From: Candidatus Atribacteria bacterium
Lineage (GTDB): Bacteria > Bipolaricaulota > Bipolaricaulia > UBA7950 > UBA9294
DNA length: 28,657 nucleotides
Direction of reading: 5' to 3'
Assembly (NCBI GenBank): GCA_004525685.1
Contig: SPBW01000008.1
Span: 1-28,657, forward strand
The notes under the pieces are model-generated. The model was not told the origin of the DNA. It did no database searches and saw only the letters and a program-made list of their open reading frames with translations. The translations under genes and the position numbers were made by a program. Numbering within the stretch: the first letter of the stretch is position 1; every line of letters begins with the position of its first letter. This document shows positions 14,553 through 23,100 of this stretch, one piece after another.

Positions 14553-15692
14553 CTACAACCACCCCTTGAGCACGGCGGTCAGCATGCCCGCGCCCAGCAA
14601 GAACATAAGGATGCCAGCAATCAAGTGCAATTTTCCCAGGCTGGCAGAGCGCCATCGTTCGGCACGAGCCGTCGTTGTGAATCCGAAGTGGACGGCAAAG
14701 GTGATGGCCAACAGAGGCAGAATGAAGATCAGGTTGTAGAACAAGAGATACCAAATACCTGTTGTGTAGGATGTGTTCTTGGAGAGCAGCGCGAGAATCG
14801 CGACATAGGGCCCTGAGGAACAGGGCAACAAGAAGAAAGAATCGAGAACGCCTATGAGAAACGCTCCCGGGATGGAGACAACAGAAGACGTAAGGCGCTT
14901 GACCGTCGGCCGCCAGCGTTTGGGCACCTCGATGCTGAACCATTTCCCATAGGCGAAGAAATCCTTCATGTTCCACAGCCCAAGCAGGATAGCCAGACAG
15001 GAGACGACAATCATGAACTGCTTCTGAATGCCAGCTGCCTGGATGGCCGTAAACACGCCGATGCCCAATAGGAAATACGTGATGTAGATGGCAATCGTGA
15101 ATGCCAATCCAGCCTTCAGAACGAGCCCCTTCTTGCCCTTGCGCTGTGCCACAATCAGCGTTCCCAATAGCAGAACGAGAACGGCAAACGTGCACGGATT
15201 GATCGAATCGAGTGCTGCAGCCACGATGACAGCCGAGAGCGTGAGTCCCCTGGCCAAGGTGGCGGCGTCTGCATCGGCTTCTTCGATTCGATCCAGAGGT
15301 GAGATCGCGGTCGTGTCGATGGCCAATTGAATGGCGGTCTCAAGTGTCATGTCCGCGGCGCGTCCTGATACGATGTAGGGTTCTTCGTACAGCCCGTAGA
15401 ACGTCCCGCCGATCCATGCAACGTCTCCGATGAAGATCATGGGAACCGAGCCTTGCTCGACATCATAGGCGGCTAGCAGGCCTGCTAGCAGATCGAGAGA
15501 TGCCGACTCACTGATCTCATAGTGCAAAATCTCTAGATCGGGATATTGCGGGAGAATGGAGCTGAGGAACTCGTCTGCATGAGCGCAGTGCGAGCAGCCA
15601 ATCTCGTGGAAGAACACGAGTTGTGTCGTAGCGGCCGCCGAAACGGCGACCGCTGCGATGATCAGAACAATCAGAAGGGCTTTTCGTGGCAA
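14553..15692 (-). CDS. Thioredoxin-like / CcdA (DsbD-type) electron-transfer membrane protein
   Basis: The 379-residue protein has a signal or first membrane segment, an extracytoplasmic thioredoxin-like domain with CSHC (33-36), then a polytopic CcdA/DsbD-like region. The two characteristic membrane cysteines are in DSINPCTFA (Cys167) and DSFFLLPCSSGPY (Cys291). Such proteins pass electrons from cytoplasmic thioredoxin across the membrane. A longer frame runs to 15812, but TTG 15692 has GGAG and 5 nt spacing (AAAGGAGCTTCC), begins the hydrophobic segment, and leaves a 28-nt gap to the upstream stop. It differs from DsbD in domain order: the Trx domain is at the N terminus. Confidence 0.88.
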   Translation of the reverse strand: MPRKALLIVLIIAAVAVSAAATTQLVFFHEIGCSHCAHADEFLSSILPQYPDLEILHYEISESASLDLLAGLLAAYDVEQGSVPMIFIGDVAWIGGTFYGLYEEPYIVSGRAADMTLETAIQLAIDTTAISPLDRIEEADADAATLARGLTLSAVIVAAALDSINPCTFAVLVLLLGTLIVAQRKGKKGLVLKAGLAFTIAIYITYFLLGIGVFTAIQAAGIQKQFMIVVSCLAILLGLWNMKDFFAYGKWFSIEVPKRWRPTVKRLTSSVVSIPGAFLIGVLDSFFLLPCSSGPYVAILALLSKNTSYTTGIWYLLFYNLIFILPLLAITFAVHFGFTTTARAERWRSASLGKLHLIAGILMFLLGAGMLTAVLKGWL

Positions 15693-15720
15693 GGAAGCTC
15701 CTTTCGCGGGCAGCGAGTTC

Positions 15721-16770
15721 TTACGATGAAGGGGACGTATGGTAGCTGACACCAAACTGGCGGATCCACTCGTCCAGTCCGCCCAGCATGCTTTGAGCAT
15801 TGCCGAAGTCATTGTTAATCAGCCACAATGCTGCCGCATCGCCATAGGCTCCTGTTTGGTCATATGTGACCAAGGGGGCCGTTCGAGGAAGCATGTCGGC
15901 TTGTGCCTCAAGCTGGGCATAGGGGATGTTGATTGCCCCCGCAATATGTCCGGCAGCGTACTCATCGGGAGTGCGGACATCGACATAGAGGTAGAACAGG
16001 TAGTCGACATCGTTAGGCTGCATGTGATACGAAGGTGTAATCTCTCCCGCCCCGTACGATATGCGTTCAGGCAGCTCGTAGGGCTCGGTCGGGTTGGTCA
16101 CATACTTCATGCCATACTGATAGATCCATTCGTTCAATCCGCCAACCAGAGCATAGACAGAATAGTACCCGTCGCTCCGAAGAGAGGCCGCCAACGGTTC
16201 GCTCGTCCCGAAATCGGGATCATAGAGAATCGTCATCGTGCCTTGAGGAAGATCTGCCAACGCGTCAGCGAGGTCTTCAGGCAGAATGTTGACGGCACCA
16301 AGCAGATGATGGGCCTCGTAGTCCTCAGCTGTTCGAAGGTCGACAAGAAGATAGAGAAGATACTGCGCATCGCTTGCAGAGATACTATGGGCATACGACT
16401 TTAGCACCTGTCCCGTGACACGTAAGTTGAGAGACGGGGTCGCTGGATCATTGGATGTTACGGTGATCGTCTTGGAGATCGTCCCGCTGAAGCTTGTCGT
16501 GTTAACGAGAACGTCAAGATCGACGGACTCGCCGGGATTGACCTCATTGGTTTCGAGATCAGCCGTCGTGCAGCCGCAGGATGCGCGGATACCTGTGATC
16601 TCCAACACTTCGTTGCCAGCATTCTCAATGACGAACGTCTTGGCGACGGCGATTCCCTCATAGACAGACCCGAAATCGTAAACGGGCTCAGAGACAGTGA
16701 TCACGGGAGCTGCGATGGCGCAGATAGATAGAGCGACGAACGGCACAAGCATAGGGAACAGTTTCTTCAT
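15721..16770 (-). CDS. Exported DUF1573 + double rhodanese-like protein with Asp at both active-site positions
   Basis: The 349-residue protein has a signal peptide (about 1-20), a DUF1573 Ig-like domain (about 25-122) with its conserved CGCT (65-68), and two rhodanese-like domains (about 126-220 and 245-340). Each shows the expected VDLRTAEDY..HHLLGAVNI or VDVRTPDEY..GHIAGAINIP and the ending GGLNEW or GGLDEW. At the catalytic loop the usual Cys is replaced by Asp in both (ILYD184 and VTYD304), so sulfur transfer by persulfide is not expected; binding or regulation is likelier. It leads the thiol-redox operon. A short A/G-rich spacer with AGGAG precedes the ATG. Confidence 0.87.
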   Translation of the reverse strand: MKKLFPMLVPFVALSICAIAAPVITVSEPVYDFGSVYEGIAVAKTFVIENAGNEVLEITGIRASCGCTTADLETNEVNPGESVDLDVLVNTTSFSGTISKTITVTSNDPATPSLNLRVTGQVLKSYAHSISASDAQYLLYLLVDLRTAEDYEAHHLLGAVNILPEDLADALADLPQGTMTILYDPDFGTSEPLAASLRSDGYYSVYALVGGLNEWIYQYGMKYVTNPTEPYELPERISYGAGEITPSYHMQPNDVDYLFYLYVDVRTPDEYAAGHIAGAINIPYAQLEAQADMLPRTAPLVTYDQTGAYGDAAALWLINNDFGNAQSMLGGLDEWIRQFGVSYHTSPSS

Positions 16771-16903
16771 TCGACAGTCTCCTTATCATTGCTCGACGAG
16801 ATTCTCTATCTGGTAATCCCGCCAGCGGATATTTGTCAATATACTCCAATTTGCTGTTTCGGTTTGCGAGGTGATGATAAAGCCTTGGGGTCGTGATGCA
16901 ACA

Positions 16904-16924
16904 CGGCCGCCTGGAGGGCGGCTG
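16904..16924. other. GC-rich hairpin upstream of hypB
   Basis: CGGCCGCC and GGCGGCTG pair over 8 bp (one G-T) around a 5-nt loop, immediately upstream of the putative hypB promoter. It could stop read-through from the left or be a regulator site; no T-tract follows. Confidence 0.3.
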
Positions 16925-16929
16925 CATCT

Positions 16930-16958
16930 TTGCGCGGACGCAATTGGGCTCGTATCAT
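16930..16958 (+). promoter_or_regulatory. Putative promoter of hypBAF
   Basis: TTGCGC (16930-16935) and TATCAT (16953-16958) are spaced by 17 bp and end 21 bp before the hypB ATG at 16980. The predicted leader of about 15 nt would still contain the AGGAGG ribosome site. Confidence 0.5.
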
Positions 16959-16979
16959 TCGGCCGCGTAGGAGGCTGAC

Positions 16980-17624
16980 ATGCACAACGTTCAAGTCCAT
17001 GGTGAAGACATCCTGAAGCGCCAACTCGAGCTGGCAGAGAAGAATCGGCGCTTGCTCGAAGGCAACAACGTCATTGCGATCAGTGTGATGGGTGCGATTG
17101 GAAGCGGCAAGACCTCGCTGATCGAACGAATGATTGATCGGTTGATCGCTGATGGACGCCAAGTGGGCACGATTGCCGCCGACTCAGCAGGTGATGATGA
17201 TCATCGCCGTTTCCTTGCGCATGGAGCCAACTCCATTAATCTCAATACACAGGACGACTGCCATTTGGATGCGCACACTGTGGATCATGCAGTAAGCCAT
17301 CTCCCGATGGAAACGTTGGATGTATTGTTCATTGAGAACGTAGGTAACCTCATTTGCCCGGCCGATTTCCCTCTTGGAACGGCCAAGGAGATGGTCGTGA
17401 TTTCTACGACCGAGGGCGACGACATGGTGCGCAAGCATCCCAAGATTTTCGCGCAGACGGACATCCTCGTCCTCAACAAGACGGACCTTGCAGACGCCGT
17501 TGGCGTGAATCCCGAGCGCATCGTATCGGATTACGCAGCCGTCAACCCCCATGGCACAGCGATTCTTACGGATGCGCGCCACAATGCGGGGATCGATGAG
17601 TTGCTCGCCGCACTCGGACTCTAA
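16980..17624 (+). CDS. hypB: Hydrogenase/urease nickel incorporation GTPase HypB
   Basis: The 214-residue GTPase delivers nickel to [NiFe]-hydrogenase with HypA. It has the P-loop GAIGSGKT (38-45), the metal site CHLD (Cys94/His95), ENVGNLICPADFPLG with Cys126, and NKTD (166-169). There is no N-terminal His-rich stretch or CxxCGC motif, so it is the short form. AGGAGG lies before the ATG. Its stop overlaps the hypA start by one base. The gene is divergent from the DUF1573-rhodanese operon. Confidence 0.96.
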   Translation: MHNVQVHGEDILKRQLELAEKNRRLLEGNNVIAISVMGAIGSGKTSLIERMIDRLIADGRQVGTIAADSAGDDDHRRFLAHGANSINLNTQDDCHLDAHTVDHAVSHLPMETLDVLFIENVGNLICPADFPLGTAKEMVVISTTEGDDMVRKHPKIFAQTDILVLNKTDLADAVGVNPERIVSDYAAVNPHGTAILTDARHNAGIDELLAALGL

Positions 17625-18013
17625 TGCACGAATACTCTGTCGCCTCGGAAATGATCCATGCCCTGCTTCCGAAGGCCGAGACGATTGACGGGCGGATTGT
17701 CGCGGTGATCCTCAAGAAAGGGGAGATGCGCATTCTCTCGGATCAGGCATTGGCCAATGCCTTTGAGCTTCTTGCCCAAGGCACGGTCTTGGAAAACGCC
17801 CGTCTGGTTGTTGAGCTTGTGTCCGTGCGCGTTTCGTGCCCGGCTTGTGGGTACGAAGGGGCTGTCGACCACGTCTCTGACGATGCGTTCCACTTTGCTG
17901 TGCCCATCCTCAGCTGCCCGACCTGCCAATCAGAGGTTGACATGAAAGCAGGAAGGGAGCTTTACGTTGACAGCCTGACCGTGCAGACCCCTTCAGAAGC
18001 GGAACAAGCATGA
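17624..18013 (+). CDS. hypA: Hydrogenase maturation nickel metallochaperone HypA
   Basis: The 129-residue protein starts with MHEYSVA, whose amino terminus, His2 and Glu3 bind nickel. The zinc site uses Cys72/Cys75 (CPACGY) and Cys98/Cys101 (CPTC). It passes nickel with HypB to the hydrogenase large subunit. The start overlaps the hypB stop by one base and the stop overlaps the hypF start by ATGA, so the three genes are one translationally coupled unit. Confidence 0.96.
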   Translation: MHEYSVASEMIHALLPKAETIDGRIVAVILKKGEMRILSDQALANAFELLAQGTVLENARLVVELVSVRVSCPACGYEGAVDHVSDDAFHFAVPILSCPTCQSEVDMKAGRELYVDSLTVQTPSEAEQA

Positions 18014-20304
18014 CGTGGGAATGCCGTCACATCCTGGTGCGCGGCGTGGTCCAAGGCGTTGGCTTTCGTCCGTTTGTGTATCGGATCGCTCACGAGCGTC
18101 AACTTGCAGGCTCGGTAAGAAACCTGGGAGACGCTGGCGTCGAGATTCTCATCGAAGGCCCAGACAGCGTTGTCGCCGAATTCTTGGACGCGTTGAGAAT
18201 GCAAGTGCCCCCTCTTGCTCGCATCGATGGGATGGATATCCGCTTGTCAGAGCCTAGTGAGAGCATCGAATTTGTCATCCTCCCGTCGACGCAGGACGGA
18301 GGGGGCGCAGGCCAATTGCCGCCTGATGTGGCCACGTGTGACGCATGTGTGGCGGAGATTCTTGAACCCAGTCGATTCACGGGCTACTGGGCCACAAGCT
18401 GCACGGATTGTGGCCCCCGCTTCACAGTGATTGAATCGCTCCCCTATGATCGTCCGCGTACGTCGATGTCGGAGTTTCCTATGTGCGATGCCTGCGCCGG
18501 GGAGTATGTCAATCCGCTGGATCGCCGCTATCATGCGCAAACGACGGCATGCGACACATGCGGGCCCGTTCTCCAGTTTGATGGAGCCCCCATCGATGCC
18601 GTGTCGAGGGCCATCCAGGCCCTCTCGCATGGGAGAATTCTGGCGATCAAAGGCATCGGTGGCACGCACATCGCGTGTGACGCAATGAACGAAATGGCTG
18701 TGAAGACACTTCGCTCGCGCTTGGGGCGATTTACGCAGCCATTTGCGCTCATGGCTCGAGAAGACATGCTGTCTACGCTTGTGGCCATCTCAACTGACGA
18801 GTCAGAAGAAATGCGCCAGCCCTACCGCCCCATTCTGGTATTGCACAAGAAAGACGGCGCAGCTCTGGATGCGGTGGCCCCGCACCTCCACACCGTCGGC
18901 GTGATGCTCCCCTATTCGGGACTTCATCACCTGCTTCTTAGGGCACTGTCCGGCCCGCTCGTGATGACCAGCGCCAACATGCCAGGGCGGCCCATGTTGA
19001 TTGACAGCGAGAAGATCACTACCGAGCTTCAGGGAATCGTTGATCACACCTTGCTGCATGATCGCCGCATTGTCGCGCGTTGCGACGATTCGGTCCGCCG
19101 CAAGGTGGGGGGGCGTTTTGTCTTCTTGCGACGCTCACGTGGCTTTGTTCCAGAAGGTCTTGAGAGGCATTTGGGGGATGCGCCCATTCTCGCATTGGGG
19201 CCTGAATCTGATCTTACGTTTGCGCTCTATGATCGTGGTCGAATCACCCTGTCGCAGCACATCGGCACTGTCGATGATCTTGAGACACTGTCGTTCCTGG
19301 AGAGCGCCATCGAGCATCTGAGGGGCATCACGCGGGGAGCGCTGCCGCGGGTTATCGCATGCGACGCCCATCCACAGTTTCTTACGACGCAACTGGCTCA
19401 ACAATTGGCAGAAGTCACAGACGCGCGCGTCGTCCGTGTGCAGCATCACGTGGCGCATCTGGCATCGGTCATGATTGAGCATGAGTTGGCATCGTGCGTG
19501 GGCATCATTGCAGATGGGTATGGATACGGAATGGACGGGAGTGCGTGGGGCGGGGAGGTGTTCGAAGCTCGCCATGCAAAGATCAAACGTGTCGCCTCTC
19601 TGTTGCCTGTCCTGATGCCTGGCGGCGATGTCGCAGCGCGGCAACCGCTACGAATGGCGGCGTCCTTGCTTCTCTCGTCAGGGCGAGAGAAGGGGTGTGT
19701 GGCTGACGGCTTGATTGCGCGAGGCATGAATCCAAGCGAGGTCGGCATCCTGCTCAACCAGTGGGCGAGAGCGATCAATTCGCCATTGACCTCTAGCGCG
19801 GGACGATTTCTCGACGCCGTGGCCGCTTGGGTGGGCATCTGCAACGAGCGATCGTACGAGGGCGAGCCCGCCATGCGCTTGGAGGCCGCAGCTGTGTTGG
19901 GAGAGGTTATAGAGATTCCTTTCAAGCTAACTGGGTCTCCTGACATGCGCAGGCTGGACGTTGTAGACCTTTTTGCTCGACTCGACCAGCTCTCAAAGAG
20001 TGCATCGATCTATGACGTTGCTGCGACGGTGCAAGAGTCTCTTGCTCGGGGGCTGGCGTCGTTGGCTATTCATCGAGCCGAAGAACAGCGCATTGAAGCG
20101 ATCGTTCTCAGCGGGGGAGTGGCCTACAATGATCATTTCTGTTCCAGAATTCGGGAGATTGTCGAATCCGCCGGGCATCCATTCTTCACCAATCAGCATG
20201 TGCCGTGTGGTGATGGTGGCGTGGCTTTGGGACAGCTGGCAGCTGCGGGGCTGGGATATCGATTGATGCCAGACTCTGAGGATCCTCTCAATAACGGTAT
20301 CTAG
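18010..20304 (+). CDS. hypF: Carbamoyltransferase HypF
   Basis: The 764-residue protein prepares the carbamoyl group that becomes the cyanide ligands of the [NiFe] centre, transferring it to HypE. Domains in order: acylphosphatase (about 1-90, GVVQGVGFRPFVYRIA), two C4 zinc knuckles (CDAC 110-113 with CTDC 131-134; CDAC 159-162 with CDTC 181-184), a YrdC-like domain (about 195-380), and a Kae1-like carbamoyltransferase domain (about 390-764) with HHVAHLASVM and LSGGVAYND. All domains appear intact and length is normal. ATGA overlap with hypA shows coupling. hypC, hypD and hypE are not in the window. Confidence 0.97.
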   Translation: MTWECRHILVRGVVQGVGFRPFVYRIAHERQLAGSVRNLGDAGVEILIEGPDSVVAEFLDALRMQVPPLARIDGMDIRLSEPSESIEFVILPSTQDGGGAGQLPPDVATCDACVAEILEPSRFTGYWATSCTDCGPRFTVIESLPYDRPRTSMSEFPMCDACAGEYVNPLDRRYHAQTTACDTCGPVLQFDGAPIDAVSRAIQALSHGRILAIKGIGGTHIACDAMNEMAVKTLRSRLGRFTQPFALMAREDMLSTLVAISTDESEEMRQPYRPILVLHKKDGAALDAVAPHLHTVGVMLPYSGLHHLLLRALSGPLVMTSANMPGRPMLIDSEKITTELQGIVDHTLLHDRRIVARCDDSVRRKVGGRFVFLRRSRGFVPEGLERHLGDAPILALGPESDLTFALYDRGRITLSQHIGTVDDLETLSFLESAIEHLRGITRGALPRVIACDAHPQFLTTQLAQQLAEVTDARVVRVQHHVAHLASVMIEHELASCVGIIADGYGYGMDGSAWGGEVFEARHAKIKRVASLLPVLMPGGDVAARQPLRMAASLLLSSGREKGCVADGLIARGMNPSEVGILLNQWARAINSPLTSSAGRFLDAVAAWVGICNERSYEGEPAMRLEAAAVLGEVIEIPFKLTGSPDMRRLDVVDLFARLDQLSKSASIYDVAATVQESLARGLASLAIHRAEEQRIEAIVLSGGVAYNDHFCSRIREIVESAGHPFFTNQHVPCGDGGVALGQLAAAGLGYRLMPDSEDPLNNGI

Positions 20305-20330
20305 CCATTATCTGCTGTAGATCATAAGAA

Positions 20331-20360
20331 GACGAAGCGGCGGGAATCCGTCGCTTCGTC
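20331..20360 (+). terminator. Terminator-like hairpin after hypF
   Basis: GACGAAGCGGCGG and CCGTCGCTTCGTC form a 13-bp stem with one mismatch and a GAAT tetraloop, 26 bp after the hypF stop. Only CTTC follows, so it is a strong hairpin with a weak T-tract. It may serve the convergent DUF922 gene too. Confidence 0.6.
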
Positions 20361-20487
20361 CTTCAGGCATGAAGCTGTCTAGCAAGGAGGTGCGTCTTTC
20401 ATGTTCGAGGGATCTACGCGCCGAGACGGGATTGGTTTCGCGGGAGAAAGGGTGAGATCTTGGAGAAGGTGGAGAGAACTGCGGTGG

Positions 20488-21102
20488 CTAGGGAGCGTAC
20501 GTTGGATTGATGAGCCAGGAATTGATGAGGCCTTGCCAGCGGCTCTGCTCGGGATCGCTTGTTCCGTGGGACGTCTGCGAATCATAGACCGTCTGCATAT
20601 CCGAGAGTTTCTGAAGGACGGCCGTCCCAGTCTGCTGAAGCGCCCCATTCAGACGATCGACAATTGCCTGTTGAGAAGTTCCCGTGTACGTGCTGGTCTC
20701 AAGTAACAAGCATTCAAGCTTGCGCCGATACACTTCATTGAGATCGAAATGCAGCTGCTCGTGGCTCAACACGGCAGGCAGCGCCTTGCCTGGAACAACC
20801 CAAGACTGAGATGGTTCCATTGTGCTGGTCACAGTGATGGAGGCGACTTGACCTGTCCACGTCGCTCCATTCACACTCGACACAGAGTAGCTCGCTTGCC
20901 AGCGGATGGTCATGTGAATGGCCGCGGCTTCCTTGCGATTAATGGCATCAGCGGGAACTGTCCCTTGAAACAGGCCCCAGTGGATGGGAGAGGACTGACT
21001 CCAGGCGACATGAGCCAGTTCGCCTTCTGCGAACACAAGGGATGTGAGTAGACAGAGCAGGAGACCCAAAGTCATACTCGTGCGCCGGAATGACTTCATC
21101 AT
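20488..21102 (-). CDS. DUF922 putative secreted Zn-dependent protease
   Basis: The product of about 204 residues has a signal peptide (MMKSFRRTSMTLGLLLCLLT, cleaved near FAEG). The HExxH zinc motif occurs in LSHEQLHFDLNEVYRRKL, where two His and a Glu would bind metal and act in catalysis; this is the DUF922 hallmark (secreted putative protease). The N-terminal part (IHMTIRWQASYS; SITVTSTMEPSQSWV) fits the beta-rich lead-in of the family. I chose ATG 21102 because it starts the signal peptide and has GGAAGGGGG upstream; 21126 would add eight residues. It lies 45 bp downstream of the DUF2207 gene on the same strand. Substrate unknown. Confidence 0.82.
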   Translation of the reverse strand: MMKSFRRTSMTLGLLLCLLTSLVFAEGELAHVAWSQSSPIHWGLFQGTVPADAINRKEAAAIHMTIRWQASYSVSSVNGATWTGQVASITVTSTMEPSQSWVVPGKALPAVLSHEQLHFDLNEVYRRKLECLLLETSTYTGTSQQAIVDRLNGALQQTGTAVLQKLSDMQTVYDSQTSHGTSDPEQSRWQGLINSWLINPTYAP

Positions 21103-21147
21103 ACTTGAGGCCCCCTTCCAAGGCATACTACAAGAAGTCGGGGAAGC

Positions 21148-22938
21148 TTACCAGCCCTTGCCGCCGCCGCCGCCGAATCCTCCGCCCGAGAACCCGCCTC
21201 CAGAAAATCCTCCGCCAAACGTGCTGCGGCCTGATGATGCAGACTTCCCGGATGTTCTGGGAGCCGATACGAACGTACGCTCCATGCGGCGATTCATGGT
21301 TGACAGCGCGTGCGAGAAGGCAATGATGTTAAGAGATGGAGTTGGCGTGGCGCCGGTGTACCACTTTGGCGGTTCTCGCAACAGGCCTTCGAACTGCTTG
21401 GTCCAAATCGCGGTGAGATTGAGAGCAATGGCGTAGGGAAGAAGTTTCTCGAAATGCTGAGGCTCCTTGTCTGGAGCATTGTGAAACTCGATTCGATCGA
21501 CTTCTGCCAAGCCGATGTACTTCGCTAGCCCAAGGACCTCTTCCAATTTGCGTACGCCCTTGACAGTCTTGCGAGGCATGACGCGAGAGAATGCGAGCAC
21601 GACGACTCCGCATAGCGCCACAGAGATACCCAAGATCAGCGACGTCGACTGAATGCCCAGATATGCTGCGAGTGGAAGCGCGAGCCCTCCGATCCCCCTG
21701 TAGAAGCCTCGTGTTCGCTCTGGATTGCTGGGGTAGTAGCCAGCATCGATCAATTCGCCAAAGACACGGGATTTGATCGTTGGAAGGGACTTATAAAACT
21801 TCTGCTCCAATGATGCCAGTGTGCAGGTCTCACTTGGCGGTGTGCCAAACAGCGCGTCATAGAGCGCTTGCTCTGCCGGGGACAGCGATTCGTCGGCGGG
21901 CTTCTGCCTGGAGAAGGTGTAGTTGGCATCTTTGAGTTCCCCGATTGTCAGGTAGCCACCAACAGCTAGCCCGACCAGCATCGCGCTGACGTCGCGCAGA
22001 TCCATGCGATCATCGATGAGTACACCTGCTGCACCGGGATGCATATCGCGAGGAGGCGCGAAGGCCGGGGCGATGACGCGCTTCTTCGGATCCTTCCCCC
22101 GTTTCGACCAGAGGAGGAACATGCCGAGAAGGGTGACAAGCGGAAGGCTGGCGCTCCAGTTGGCGCTGAGAAACCACACCAAGCGCTGCCAGAACGACGG
22201 AGGGCTGATCGGCAGGATCTCGCGAGGCACAGTGATCAGAAGGGTGAGTCCCTCGCCCGGATAGAGCGGCCCTGATTCGAACAGCAACTCGCCCTCGCCG
22301 GTCACAGTGCCAAGGTGTTGCTGAGCAGAGGTTCCGTAATATCCGGAGTAGCTGACGCGAGTTACAGCGGTCAGATCGACAGAATCGGGCAGATGAACAT
22401 GGGCAGATGCTTGGTTAATGAGGACGTCCCAGTCATTGCCTGTTACGTTCCAGTACAGGTGTATGGCATTGTCCGAAAACAGAAGCGCGCGCTGCACCCG
22501 ATATCGAATCGTGTATCGAGTCACGCCGGTGATCGTTCGATCCGGATCTCCGATTCTCAACACGCGGGCATTCCCGCTGACGCGGGTGGTATACGGCTCG
22601 GGCACACCATCCTTGAGTATCTCCTCCACACGCAAGACGATGCTGACATTCTCACCCAACGGCGTCTTCTCCGAGATCGTAATGAACCGTTCAATCCCGT
22701 GATGCGGAGTGAAGAATAGCACGGTGATGTTCTCAGTAACGACCAGCTCTCCCGAGATATCCATGACGATGTCTACGGCGAAGTCTTCAATCTGGAGAGA
22801 TGCCGTCGCCAGAAGTGATGGGAATAGTAGCAGCGACAACGTGACGCACAGGAATGCTCGACGGCGGTTCGTGGAGACAGGGCGAGCGTCTTGGCTGCGA
22901 GCGTTGGCAACGGCAGGGTTCAAGGCATTTGTCCTCAT
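21148..22938 (-). CDS. DUF2207 predicted membrane protein
   Basis: This protein of about 596 residues matches DUF2207 membrane proteins: an N-terminal signal or membrane segment (AFLCVTLSLLLFPSLLATA), an extracytoplasmic beta domain with DISGELVVTENITVLF, HGIERFI, YTIRYRV, YWNVTGNDWDV and GPLYPGEGLTL, then a membrane segment (about LVTLLGMFLLW), a cytoplasmic part (RDVSAMLVGLAVGGYLTI), another membrane pair (LALPLAAYLGIQ / ISVALCGVVVLAF), and a low-complexity tail rich in GGGFSGG ending KGW. Function is unknown. No good ribosome site is visible before 22938 or 22992, so the start is uncertain. Confidence 0.85.
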   Translation of the reverse strand: MRTNALNPAVANARSQDARPVSTNRRRAFLCVTLSLLLFPSLLATASLQIEDFAVDIVMDISGELVVTENITVLFFTPHHGIERFITISEKTPLGENVSIVLRVEEILKDGVPEPYTTRVSGNARVLRIGDPDRTITGVTRYTIRYRVQRALLFSDNAIHLYWNVTGNDWDVLINQASAHVHLPDSVDLTAVTRVSYSGYYGTSAQQHLGTVTGEGELLFESGPLYPGEGLTLLITVPREILPISPPSFWQRLVWFLSANWSASLPLVTLLGMFLLWSKRGKDPKKRVIAPAFAPPRDMHPGAAGVLIDDRMDLRDVSAMLVGLAVGGYLTIGELKDANYTFSRQKPADESLSPAEQALYDALFGTPPSETCTLASLEQKFYKSLPTIKSRVFGELIDAGYYPSNPERTRGFYRGIGGLALPLAAYLGIQSTSLILGISVALCGVVVLAFSRVMPRKTVKGVRKLEEVLGLAKYIGLAEVDRIEFHNAPDKEPQHFEKLLPYAIALNLTAIWTKQFEGLLREPPKWYTGATPTPSLNIIAFSHALSTMNRRMERTFVSAPRTSGKSASSGRSTFGGGFSGGGFSGGGFGGGGGKGW

Positions 22939-23029
22939 GGGAATGATTCTAATCCCAACTGGCGATCGCGCCAACAAGATCGTCACGATCACCTTGGGAA
23001 TCAGCGCTTTCCAGAGGATTCAATGCGCG

Positions 23030-23058
23030 TTGCAAAGCGAAAAAACAGCGAGTATCCT
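23030..23058 (+). promoter_or_regulatory. Putative promoter of the aminotransferase-serA-DUF1015 operon
   Basis: TTGCAA (23030-23035) and TATCCT (23053-23058) are separated by 17 bp, with an A-rich spacer, 42 bp upstream of the ATG at 23101. Each hexamer matches consensus at four positions. Confidence 0.45.
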
Positions 23059-23100
23059 CCCCTCTCATCGAAAGAACGGTTGATGTCTTGGGAGGACAGT

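Noticed and set aside
19135..19946. Two long minus-strand frames within hypF
   Set aside because: Both are antisense to the well-supported Kae1-like domain of HypF.
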